Assembly (NCBI RefSeq): GCF_002159845.1
Contig: NZ_NFJK01000001.1
Location: 248,001-312,000, forward strand
Length of the DNA: 64,000 bases
Source of the DNA: Anaeromassilibacillus sp. An250
GTDB lineage: Bacteria > Bacillota > Clostridia > Oscillospirales > Acutalibacteraceae
Direction of reading: 5' to 3'
The translations under genes were made by a program, and so were the position numbers. Shown in pieces: positions 53,798 through 61,844 of this stretch. Positions within the stretch are counted from its first letter, which is position 1; the number at the start of each line of letters is the position of its first letter. The notes beneath the pieces are model-generated. The model made no database searches. It was not told where the DNA came from and worked only from the letters and a program-made list of their open reading frames with translations.

Positions 53798-54751
53798 TTA
53801 TATTTCCAATTGAGAAATAACTTGCTTCAATGCATCAGCACTCTTGTGCAGCAGATCTTCCTCATCTTTGGTCAGCGGAGGAACGACAGCACGGCGAATT
53901 CCCTGCGCCCCCACCACAAACGGAAGGCTCAGGCATACATCGTTAATGCCATACTGGTTGTGAATCATAGCGGAAACCGTCATCACCGAATCCGTATCCC
54001 GCAGGATGCACTCGCAAATGCGGCGAACCGAAAGGGCAATTGCATAGAATGTAGCGCCCTTCAAAGCAATGACCTGAGCGCCTGCTGTGCGGACATCCTC
54101 TTCAATTTCCTTCAGTTCGGTTTTCCCGCAGCGGTTGTTCTGATCACAAATATATGTACAATATTTGCTCATTTCCATGCCTGCGATTGTGGTCAGGGAC
54201 CACGGGATCATAGAAGTATCACCGTGCTCGCCAAACACATAAGCATGAATATTCTTGGAATTAAGGCCCACATGCTCTGCAAGGCGGGAACGGAGACGTG
54301 CCGAATCCAACATGGTTCCGGAACCAAACACCTGGTTTTCAGACAGGTTGGTGTTTTTCAGGATAGCATACGTGATAATGTCCACCGGGTTGCTAACCAC
54401 TACATAAATCGCATCCGGAGCATAGCGGGTAATCTGCGGCATAACAGACTTGATGATGTTCACATTCGCTTGCGCCAGATCAATACGGGTTTGGCCGGGC
54501 TTCCGCGCCAAACCAACGGTGACAATAACCACATCGGAATCTACTGCTTCTTCATAGTCGCCCGCATGAATATTTACCGGTGCGCAGAAAGGCGTTCCCT
54601 GGAAGATATCCATAGCTTCGCCCTTGGCCTTTTTGTCGTTGATATCGATCAGCAAAATCTCAGAAGCCATGCCGTCAATAGCCAACGTATAGGCGATAGT
54701 AGCTCCCACGTTTCCTGTTCCCAATATGGTGATTTTCTTGCCTTTTTTCAT
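53798..54751 (-). CDS. Lactate/malate dehydrogenase family, possibly malate dehydrogenase
   Basis: 317 aa. NAD Rossmann fold ITILGTGNVGATIAYTLA, catalytic loop GLARKPGQTRIDLAQANV, NPVDIITY, DSARLRSRLAEH and the active-site histidine in VFGEHGDTSMIPW. Overall it resembles L-lactate dehydrogenase, but the loop residue before K-P-G is Arg where LDHs have Gln (position 102 in the usual LDH numbering). Arg there is the classical malate/oxaloacetate determinant, and the operon partner is malic enzyme. First gene of the operon. Confidence 0.88.
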   Translation of the reverse strand: MKKGKKITILGTGNVGATIAYTLAIDGMASEILLIDINDKKAKGEAMDIFQGTPFCAPVNIHAGDYEEAVDSDVVIVTVGLARKPGQTRIDLAQANVNIIKSVMPQITRYAPDAIYVVVSNPVDIITYAILKNTNLSENQVFGSGTMLDSARLRSRLAEHVGLNSKNIHAYVFGEHGDTSMIPWSLTTIAGMEMSKYCTYICDQNNRCGKTELKEIEEDVRTAGAQVIALKGATFYAIALSVRRICECILRDTDSVMTVSAMIHNQYGINDVCLSLPFVVGAQGIRRAVVPPLTKDEEDLLHKSADALKQVISQLEI

Positions 54752-54929
54752 ACAGTTTTACTCCCTTGAATAGTGATGCATGGGACGGTTTTGATCTGCC
54801 ATTTGCAAAAATTCGTCTTCTCCATAAAGAGCATCCTTTCGATTTTTCCATCCGGCAAAAAGCTTTAACCGTCATCTGGGAGAAAGCAAAACAGAAAGCC
54901 GCCTTCTCCCCCATGCTAATATATTAAAA
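54752..54929 (-). other. Untranslated leader of the dehydrogenase operon
   Basis: About 170 nt between the -10 box and the start of the dehydrogenase, with no recognised structure and no gene. Confidence 0.4.
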
Positions 54930-54958
54930 ATTATACACGACAATCTCGCCTTTGTAAA
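54930..54958 (-). promoter_or_regulatory. Promoter of the dehydrogenase-malic enzyme operon
   Basis: Minus strand: -35 TTTACA (54958-54953), 17-bp spacer, perfect -10 TATAAT (54935-54930). Confidence 0.75.
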
Positions 54959-54999
54959 GAATTTTCCCGAATATTCCACCATATTCGAGAAAATTCTTT
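54956..54999. promoter_or_regulatory. 19+6+19 bp palindrome overlapping the -35
   Basis: AAAGAATTTTCcCGAATAT (54956-54974), loop TCCACC, ATATTCGaGAAAATTCTTT (54981-54999): one mismatch in 19. It begins inside the -35 box and extends upstream, the position of an operator or activator site. No T-run follows on either strand, so a terminator is unlikely. Confidence 0.75.
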
Positions 55000-55114
55000 G
55001 GCCAGTGTACATTTCCGAACATAGGCTTCACCCCAAACCAAATGGGACTGCATAATGGCGCCAAGGGCCTGCACGCATACATACTAACCCACGCTACAGA
55101 AAGGAAGGAGTTTC

Positions 55115-55324
55115 ATGCGAAAAAACCATGTACAGAGAATCATAGGAGCCCCTCTCAGTGGAGAGGCCATCCGCTGTCTAATCAACAAGGTTAATGGGTT
55201 CTACTTTGAGATAATCGAGCGGAAGTTGAACCAATCCCGCCTTTCTTCCCGTCAAAAGATTGCCATTATCGATCAAATTCTCGCTTCTCTAAAGGCACAT
55301 GAAGGAAATAACGCAAGCAAGTGA
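55115..55324 (+). CDS. Small unknown protein of the feoB element
   Basis: 69 aa, basic and helical (IRCLINKVNGFYFEIIERK, then SSRQKIAIIDQILASLKAHE), no membrane segment. Strong SD GGAAGGAG supports translation. It is the only plus-strand gene of the element, 120 bp from attR. The family is not recognised. Size, charge and position would suit a recombination directionality factor, which is speculation. Confidence 0.65.
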   Translation: MRKNHVQRIIGAPLSGEAIRCLINKVNGFYFEIIERKLNQSRLSSRQKIAIIDQILASLKAHEGNNASK

Positions 55325-55443
55325 TGTTTCCCATACGCCTTTTCCTTTGTTCTCATTGCCTATTAATTTCCTAAACCTACGTCCCCAATGTGTTTGGCAT
55401 GTCCTAGATGCGCTGCGTCCTACCTCTGAAAGGATTTGTTTCC

Positions 55444-55484
55444 CCTTTGTGTGGTGGCGCAAATCGACCGTTGCACGGTACAAA
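55444..55484. other. attR of the serine-recombinase element
   Basis: Element arm CTTTGTGTGGTGGCGC (55445-55460), core AAAT (55461-55464), then feoB sequence encoding N-G-R. The arm matches the inverted attL arm in 13 of 16 positions. Confidence 0.8.
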
Positions 55485-56885
55485 GGAATTGGTGATCATC
55501 GCGATCAACCGTTCTCTGGGAGAATCAATGATCCGGCAGCCGACAATGCCTGCTGCGTTACATCCGAATCCCATACACATCGTTAATGCCTGTTTTCCGC
55601 AGGCATGCGCCTTTTTGAAGTACTTATCCAAATTAAATGCCACACGGGGAAGGTAGCCCAGGTCCTCCAATAAAGTGAACAAAGGGAAAAAAATAGCCAT
55701 CGGCGGAAGCATCACGGATACCACCCAAGCCAATACCCGGTAAACCCCTTCCACCAGCATGCTCCGCAACCAGGCCGGCACGCCTATGGCTATGAACCCA
55801 TCCATCAGACGGTCTTGCAACCAAAACAAACCTTCAGAAAGGAGTTCCGATGGATAATTGGCACCTGTGATCGTCAGCCAGAAGATCACGCCCAACAGAA
55901 GGAGCATGACCGGGAACCCCGTCCATTTGCTTGTCAAAATGCGGTCGATTTTTTGGTCGCGCAGCTCGCGCTTTGTTTTTTCATGAACGACTACGCCGGT
56001 GCAGACTTTTTCCGCTGTGCGGACAATGCTGGATACAATCTGGTCACGGAGGTCCTCCTGGGAGATGCCCCGGCTGTGTAAACACTGTTTTGCCTCTTGT
56101 AATTTTCGCACAATCTCTTCTTTTTCCAACAAATCAAACCCTAGCGCATCATTGAGGGAACGAAGTAGGGAATCGTCATGATCCAATAGACGCAGAGAGA
56201 GCCAACGCGCGTTCAAGGACTCCCCGTAGATCGTTGCCACAGAGGGCTGCAACATGGCTATGGCATCTTCGATGGGGCGGATATACGAAACTTGGATGGA
56301 AGATGGTGCGTCTTTGCCATCCAGTTGACGGCATACGGCGTCCATCAAATCGTCCAGCCCTTTGTGGGACCGTGCGGCCGCTGGAACAACGGGAACCCCT
56401 AAGCGTTCCGACATCCGTTCCAGATCGAGGCGGATTCCCTTGCGTTCTGCTTCATCCATCAAATTCACGCAGACGACCACCCGGTTGGTAATCTCCAATG
56501 CCTGCAAGACTAAATTCATATTGCGCTCTAGGCAGGTGGCGTCGCACACAACCACTACGGCGTCCGGATGCCCAAAGCACAAGAAGTCCCTTGCCACCTC
56601 TTCCTCCGCAGAATGCGCCATTAGGGAATAGCACCCGGGAATGTCCACCAGGATAAAAGGACGCCCCCGGTATGTACATGTCCCTTGCGCGTTGGTCACC
56701 GTCTTGCCAGGCCAGTTTCCTGTATGTTGGTTCATTCCCGTCAATTCATTGAATACGGTACTTTTCCCTACATTCGGATTCCCAGCCAAGGCGATCACAC
56801 GGTCCTCCCCGCTCTGCCTTTTTATCACCAATCCCATATCCACCGCTTTGATTCCTGTGGACCTGCTGGTCAGCCCCAATTTCAT
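55461..56885 (-). pseudogene. feoB: 5' part of feoB, interrupted by the element
   Basis: About 475 codons: G-domain with GNPNVGKSTVFNELTG, the switch NWPGKTVTNAQG, DIPGCYSL and NLMDEAE; then a helical spacer and the first membrane helices, ending at RLIAMITNSFVPCNGRF. From there the frame enters the element, adds about 19 foreign residues and stops at 55404. The product would lack the C-terminal half of the iron pore. ATG at 56885 fits the family start MKLGLTSRSTGI. Partner gene feoA lies upstream. Confidence 0.95.
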
Positions 56886-56960
56886 CACCCCATTTGTCAT
56901 TTGGATATACAACGGGAGGCGGGAAGCCTCTCCCCGCCTCCCGGCAAGCAGGCAGCAAGC

Positions 56961-57200
56961 TCATCCATTGCTCGCTACCAAAATATTGGAAGAATCCTCC
57001 GACCGCAGCGCGATCAACGCGCCGCGAATCCGATAAGCCACAGGGTCTCCTGCAGGGCTTTTTTGAACGCACTCGACCTCAGTCCCTTCAATTAGGCCAA
57101 TGTCCTGTAACCTTCTGCGCATACTTCCTCTGGACAGCAGCGATGCTACACGCGCACGCTCCCCCACCTGTAAATTGGCCAGGGAATCTATCTGAATCAT
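56961..57200 (-). CDS. feoA: FeoA, ferrous iron transport accessory protein
   Basis: 79 aa SH3-like FeoA: DSLANLQVGERARVASLL, RRRLQDIGLIEGTEVECVQKSPAGDPVAYRIRGALIALR. It supports FeoB. ATG at 57200 has SD GAGGTG at about 9 nt; a GTG four codons upstream overlaps the SD. Divergent from a DtxR-type regulator, so iron or manganese control is likely. Confidence 0.95.
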   Translation of the reverse strand: MIQIDSLANLQVGERARVASLLSRGSMRRRLQDIGLIEGTEVECVQKSPAGDPVAYRIRGALIALRSEDSSNILVASNG

Positions 57201-57301
57201 AAGTGTATTCACCTCAAAATAAGTATTAGGATGTGGAAACTTTCTTTCCTGCTGCTAATATATGCGCTATGGAAGGATATGTTCCAGGGGGAGGTGTGGG
57301 C

Positions 57302-57721
57302 ATGGATGTGCCGTCCAAATTCCATACGCAAAAGGGATACGAATTGGCCGAACAAAATAAGCTGACGGCCGCTATGGAAGATTATTTGGAGATGATTTGC
57401 CGGCTAAGCCGGGAAGAAGGATATACGCGCGTCCATCTTTTGGCCAAACATCTCAATGTCAAGCCGTCATCTGCATCCAAAATGGTGGATCATTTGAAAG
57501 AGTCCGGCCTTGTCCAGGCGGAGCGGTACGGATATATCCGTCCAACGCCGGAGGGAATCGCTCTGGGAGACTATCTCCTATACCGGCACAACCTGCTAAA
57601 CCAGTTCCTTTGCTATATCAATCATTCGGACAACGAACTGGAACAAGTGGAGCGTATCGAGCATTTTATCGATGAACGGACCATCCGTAACATTGCCATT
57701 TTTTTGGAAAGCGCCCTGTAA
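57302..57721 (+). CDS. DtxR/MntR-family iron- or manganese-responsive regulator
   Basis: 139 aa. Winged HTH (AMEDYLEMICRLSREEGYTRVHLLAKHLNVKPSSASKMVDHLKESGLV) and a dimerisation/metal-binding half (RHNLLNQFLCYINHSD.., EQVERIEHFI), two-domain MntR-like size. Divergent from feoAB with a 100-bp shared intergenic region, which makes feoAB the likely target. ATG at 57302 with GGGAGG. Confidence 0.9.
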   Translation: MDVPSKFHTQKGYELAEQNKLTAAMEDYLEMICRLSREEGYTRVHLLAKHLNVKPSSASKMVDHLKESGLVQAERYGYIRPTPEGIALGDYLLYRHNLLNQFLCYINHSDNELEQVERIEHFIDERTIRNIAIFLESAL

Positions 57722-57883
57722 ATCAGATCATTCTTCGTTTTTTAAGCGGTTCATGCTATAATAACTTCACCGGGAATGGTTTTGGTCAATGGCTTGCTGT
57801 TCCCCTTCCTCGTCCGATGGGAGGGCATGGAACCATGGTCGATCGTTCAGGAGTCCTGTTTTGGATAAGGTTCTTTGGCCTTT

Positions 57884-57896
57884 GATATGTTATAAT
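57884..57896 (+). promoter_or_regulatory. Extended -10 promoter of the HAD gene
   Basis: TG at 57888-57889 one base before TATAAT (57891-57896); no good -35. A similar TGC-TATAAT lies at 57754-57762. Confidence 0.45.
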
Positions 57897-57936
57897 AGAC
57901 TGGATGGGAAAATAAATTGCTAAGGAGGAAAGTGAA

Positions 57937-58548
57937 ATGATTCGAAATATTGTTTTTGATATGGGAAATGTGTTGATTGACTACCAACCGATGAAATATA
58001 CCCGGCGTTTTTTTCCGGACCCTTCTGAAGCTGCTCAAGTTTGTACGGAACTCTTTGGCGGCCCTGAATGGCCACTATTGGATCAAGGGACCATCGAACC
58101 GCAGGCTGCTCTCCGCCAGATCTGCGAACGGCTGCCAGCCTCCCTGCGTGCCCGTACAGAAGAGCTTTTTTGCCACTGGTTCGATCAACTGACCATCATC
58201 CCAGAGACCAACGCGCTCGGCAAACAAATGAAGGAAAACGGATACCGCCTATATATCCTCTCGAATGCCGCCTCCAGCTTTTATCAATACTGTTCCTGTA
58301 TCCCAATCTTCCCGCTGTTGGACGGCTGTATCGTCTCCGCCGACGAAAAGTTGGTGAAACCTGACCCAGCCATTTTTCAACTTCTTTGTGAGCGCTATCA
58401 TCTAATCCCAGAGGAATGTTTCTTCATTGACGACCGTCTCGAAAACATCGAAGCAGCAAGCAATTTGGGGATGGCGGTTCATCAATATCAAATGGATGCG
58501 GATGCTTTACAAAATGCGTTGCGCAAAGCTGGCGTATCTTTGAAATAG
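57937..58548 (+). CDS. HAD-family phosphatase (YihX-like)
   Basis: 203 aa, HAD subfamily IA. Motif I is VFDMGNVLID (Asp nucleophile, the D-x-G-N form of YihX-type sugar-phosphatases), motif II ILSNAAS, motif III with KPDPAIF, motif IV FIDDRLENIEAA. Probably removes phosphate from a sugar phosphate; the substrate is not known. SD TAAGGAGGAA. Confidence 0.9.
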   Translation: MIRNIVFDMGNVLIDYQPMKYTRRFFPDPSEAAQVCTELFGGPEWPLLDQGTIEPQAALRQICERLPASLRARTEELFCHWFDQLTIIPETNALGKQMKENGYRLYILSNAASSFYQYCSCIPIFPLLDGCIVSADEKLVKPDPAIFQLLCERYHLIPEECFFIDDRLENIEAASNLGMAVHQYQMDADALQNALRKAGVSLK

Positions 58549-58559
58549 TCCATCGTTCC

Positions 58560-58596
58560 ATGCGGCGGGGAAAATGAGCGGACCCGCCGCATTTTT
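58560..58596 (+). terminator. Terminator of the HAD gene
   Basis: ATGCGGCGGG/CCCGCCGCAT stem with A-rich loop and T5. Confidence 0.88.
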
Positions 58597-58849
58597 GCTG
58601 CCTAAAATTCCCTCTTAAATGCACATACGAAAAAGTCCACAATTTCATAAATAGGATGCTGAAAAGATTTTATCGTCTGATTTTTGAAAATAGAGTTCTT
58701 GCTGCTGTTCTTCCGATGCAAACATGGTACAATAAGAAAAGGTTAAGAAGAGGCAGGGCTTATAAAAATTTTACGGGAAAAACTCGTCTTTTTCCCTTCC
58801 AAATCCATCTATACTATATCCCCCAATTTACATGAAAGAGTTGTGATTT
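58597..58849 (+). other. Intergenic region before the MBOAT gene
   Basis: About 250 bp, AT-rich, no gene. GGTACAATAAG near 58724 may be a -10 region, but no matching -35 was found. Confidence 0.35.
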
Positions 58850-60319
58850 ATGGTCTTCTCCAATCTGTTTTTTTTATTTGTTTTTCTTCCCCTCAATTTG
58901 CTATTCTACTCCTTGGCAAAAACCATCCGCACGCGGAACATCATTATGCTCCTGTTTTCCCTATTCTTCTATGCATGGGGGGAACCCGTCTATGTATTCC
59001 TCTTAATTGGGATGGCCTTCGCCGATTGGTTCTTCGCCCGCTTAATCCAAATAGGTAGGGATCGAAGAAGTCCTGCTTTAGCCAGAGGCGCTTTGATCGG
59101 CTCCCTGGTGGTCAGCTTAGGGCTTCTCGGGGCCTTTAAATATACAGGCTTCCTTGCGGAAACACTCCATCAATTGACAGGGTTTCCCTCCGTCATCCCT
59201 CAAATTGCGTTGCCGATCGGCATATCATTCTACACATTCCAATTGATTTCCTATGTGGTCGACGTGTACCGCGGAGAAGTGAAAGCGCAAAAGAAATTTT
59301 GGCTGCTATTGATGTATGTCAGTTTGTTCCATCAATGTATTGCTGGGCCAATTGTCCGCTACCAGGATGTCAACCAGGAAATCCTCTCTCGAAGGGCGAC
59401 AAAAGCGGAGATCAGCCGCGGAATCAGCCGGTTTTGCACCGGATTGGCAAAAAAAGCGCTCCTTGCCAATAGCTGCGGCGCCTTAGCCGATACCCTGATC
59501 CTCTCCGATGCAGTTGCCTCAAATGCTGCTTCTCTTGCGCAAAATCTGGCCACTATACAAGCGCGCCCTGTGCTCTCCCTCTGGCTGGGGGTCTTTGCCT
59601 TCATGCTTCAGATTTATCTCGATTTTTCCGCCTACTCCGACATGGCCATCGGCATGGGACTGATGATTGGATTCCATTATAAGGAAAACTTCGATTATCC
59701 ATATCTCTCCCGTTCAGTCTCCGAATTCTGGCGCCGTTGGCATATCTCCCTTGGCTCCTTCTTCCGCGATTATGTCTACATCCCGCTGGGCGGCAACCGC
59801 CACGGTGTTCCCCGCACCATTGCCAACCTCTTTTTTGTCTGGTTCCTGACGGGATTGTGGCATGGCGCCAGCTGGAATTTTGTACTCTGGGGGCTTTATT
59901 TCTTCGTATTTATCGCAGCAGAACGTCTCTTCCTTGGGAGGATATTGGAACGTATCCCCGTCATATTTTCGCATCTTTACCTCTTGATTGTCGTGTTCTT
60001 TGGCTGGGCGATCTTCCGTTTCCGGCAACCGGTGTTACTGAACGCCGTATTGGGCGGCATGTTTGGCGCAAATGGGAACCCGCTGACCAATTTTGAATTC
60101 AACACCGTTTTCTTGAACTATGTATTCTTCCTGATTGCGGCGGTGATCGCCACCACCCCCTTGCTCAAGGCTTTGGGGGAGAGGTTCTCTTCCGGCGGCC
60201 TACGGACAGCTTATGCGTATAATGCACTGCAAATGTTTGTCCCTCCGCTTCTGCTTTTGCTCTCCACGGCCGCCTTAGTGGGCAACAGCTATAATCCATT
60301 CCTGTATTTCCAGTTTTAA
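58850..60319 (+). CDS. MBOAT O-acyltransferase (AlgI/DltB-like)
   Basis: 489 aa with about 11-12 membrane helices. Catalytic region LTGLWHGASWNFVLWGLYF with the MBOAT histidine; RYQDVNQEI, DFSAYSDMAIGMGLMIG and EFWRRWHISLGSFFRDYVYIPLGG are AlgI family landmarks. It transfers acyl (often acetyl) groups across the membrane to an extracellular polymer. The next gene encodes the usual DHHW/AlgJ partner. The polymer is not identified here. Confidence 0.94.
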   Translation: MVFSNLFFLFVFLPLNLLFYSLAKTIRTRNIIMLLFSLFFYAWGEPVYVFLLIGMAFADWFFARLIQIGRDRRSPALARGALIGSLVVSLGLLGAFKYTGFLAETLHQLTGFPSVIPQIALPIGISFYTFQLISYVVDVYRGEVKAQKKFWLLLMYVSLFHQCIAGPIVRYQDVNQEILSRRATKAEISRGISRFCTGLAKKALLANSCGALADTLILSDAVASNAASLAQNLATIQARPVLSLWLGVFAFMLQIYLDFSAYSDMAIGMGLMIGFHYKENFDYPYLSRSVSEFWRRWHISLGSFFRDYVYIPLGGNRHGVPRTIANLFFVWFLTGLWHGASWNFVLWGLYFFVFIAAERLFLGRILERIPVIFSHLYLLIVVFFGWAIFRFRQPVLLNAVLGGMFGANGNPLTNFEFNTVFLNYVFFLIAAVIATTPLLKALGERFSSGGLRTAYAYNALQMFVPPLLLLLSTAALVGNSYNPFLYFQF

Positions 60320-60333
60320 GGGGAGGTATATTC

Positions 60334-61692
60334 ATGAAAAAGAATCTTTCCTTCCACTCTAGGAAAATTTTGCTTTTTTTCCTATCCTTGGGCCTATTGA
60401 CCGTGATCTCATGGATCATCCCCTTGCGCCCAACCTATTCGGAGTTCGAAAAGCGGGAACTGACCAAATTCCCCTCTTTTAGCCTCCAGGCGCTCTTCGA
60501 CGGCAGCTACTTCGATCAAATCGACCTTTGGTTCTCCGATACTTTCCCTTTTCGCGATACATTCATCACCGGCAACAGCTATCTAAGACAGCTATACGGG
60601 CTTCATCCGGTACAGGTGAGCGGGGATGTGGAAGAGGGCGATGCCATTCCCTCCGCGCCTTCGCGGCCGTCTTCCTCCCCGGAATCCTCTTCCGCACCGG
60701 AAACGGCCGAGAGCACTTCTGCACCAGAGGAACCCTCTTCCGCACCGGATGTTTCTTCGGAAGCGCCGGCCCCAGAAAAAGATGTCACCGGGGAGGTCAC
60801 GCAGAGCCTTGGAGCCGTGCTGATCGTTGGGGACAGCGGTTATGAATACTACAACTTTTCCAAAGATGTAGCCGATCAATATATCGGGATGCTCAACCAT
60901 ACCGCGCAAACCCTTGAGGGCACAGCACAAGTTTACGACATGGTCATCCCCACCAGCATGGACATCATGCTGCCGGATAGTTTCCGGCAGGGCCTCAATA
61001 CCTCTTCACAAAAGGACGCCATTGCGTATATCAGCGGTTCCCTTACCCCTTCCATCAAGTCGGTACAGATCTACGATACGCTAAAGGCCCATTCGGATGA
61101 ATATATCTATTTCCGCACAGACCATCACTGGACCGCGCTGGGGGCATATTACGCCTATCGGTCGTTTGCAGATGTAAAGGGAACCACACCGTTGGAGCTT
61201 TCTCAATGCGAGAAAAAGGAGTTTAGCGGGTTCCTGGGAGCGTTCTATTCCGATACCAATAAGAATCCCGCCTTGGCACAGAATCCGGATACCGTGATGG
61301 CCTACGTCCCCCCGGGGAATATCAAGATGCAGTATACCGACCGAAACGGCAACACATACAATTGGCCGTTGATCTCGGATGTGACCGACTGGGCAACCTC
61401 CACCAAATACAGCACCTTCATCGGCGGGGACAATCCTTATACCATCATCCAGAATTCCGACCTGACAGACGGTTCCTCCTGCCTGGTGATTAAAGAATCG
61501 TTTGGAAATGCCTTTATCCCCTTCCTAGCAGCCAACTACCAAACGGTCCATGTGATTGATTACCGCTATTGGAACGGCAACATCCAGGACTTTGTCAAAA
61601 CAAACGGTGTGCAAGATGTCCTATTCTTGAACAACGTATCCGCTACCCGGAATTCTTCTCTGGTTGGAAAAATGGCCACCCTTACAAAATAA
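60334..61692 (+). CDS. DHHW/AlgJ-type surface protein, partner of MBOAT
   Basis: 452 aa. One N-terminal anchor (ILLFFLSLGLLTVISWIIPL), YSEFEKRELTKFPSFS, then FSDTFPFRDTF, a Ser/Pro/Glu/Ala-rich linker (about 105-150, repeats of SSAPE type), and an SGNH-like catalytic domain with VGDSGYEYYNF, FRTDHHWTALGAYY (DHHW) and the end IKESFGNAF. It is thought to complete polysaccharide O-acetylation outside the membrane. 14 nt after the MBOAT gene with SD GGGGAGG. Confidence 0.9.
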   Translation: MKKNLSFHSRKILLFFLSLGLLTVISWIIPLRPTYSEFEKRELTKFPSFSLQALFDGSYFDQIDLWFSDTFPFRDTFITGNSYLRQLYGLHPVQVSGDVEEGDAIPSAPSRPSSSPESSSAPETAESTSAPEEPSSAPDVSSEAPAPEKDVTGEVTQSLGAVLIVGDSGYEYYNFSKDVADQYIGMLNHTAQTLEGTAQVYDMVIPTSMDIMLPDSFRQGLNTSSQKDAIAYISGSLTPSIKSVQIYDTLKAHSDEYIYFRTDHHWTALGAYYAYRSFADVKGTTPLELSQCEKKEFSGFLGAFYSDTNKNPALAQNPDTVMAYVPPGNIKMQYTDRNGNTYNWPLISDVTDWATSTKYSTFIGGDNPYTIIQNSDLTDGSSCLVIKESFGNAFIPFLAANYQTVHVIDYRYWNGNIQDFVKTNGVQDVLFLNNVSATRNSSLVGKMATLTK

Positions 61693-61782
61693 TGGCCAGC
61701 ATGTATATCCATTGATCGAGGAGTAAAAAATAAAAGCATCTCTAGAATTGCAAATAATATAAATAAGTTTATTTTCAATCAC

Positions 61783-61811
61783 TTGACATTATCTAGATTA
61801 TGATATATAGT
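61783..61811 (+). promoter_or_regulatory. Promoter of the SGNH hydrolase gene
   Basis: Perfect -35 TTGACA (61783-61788), 17-bp spacer, -10 TATAGT (61806-61811). Confidence 0.8.
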
Positions 61812-61844
61812 ATTAAAAACTAGATGATGTTTAGAGGTGCTTTT

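Larger units (their letters stand above)
50630..55464. mobile_element. 4.8-kb serine-recombinase element inside feoB
   Basis: From core to core it is 4,835 bp. Contents: large serine recombinase at the left end, malic enzyme and lactate/malate dehydrogenase operon, promoter palindrome, and a 69-aa gene near the right end. Removing it joins feoB in frame (N-G-R-F then P-T-I-I). Joining its ends gives a nearly symmetrical attP. There is no phage structural, replication or transfer gene, so it is closer to a minimal gene-interrupting element than to a prophage. Confidence 0.88.

Noticed and set aside
54956-54999. The palindrome as a transcription terminator
   Set aside because: No T-run follows it on either strand, and it overlaps a -35 box.
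50630-55464. Inversion or prophage as explanation of the split feoB
   Set aside because: Both feoB halves keep the same strand and order, so it is an insertion; no phage structural, lysis or replication gene is present.
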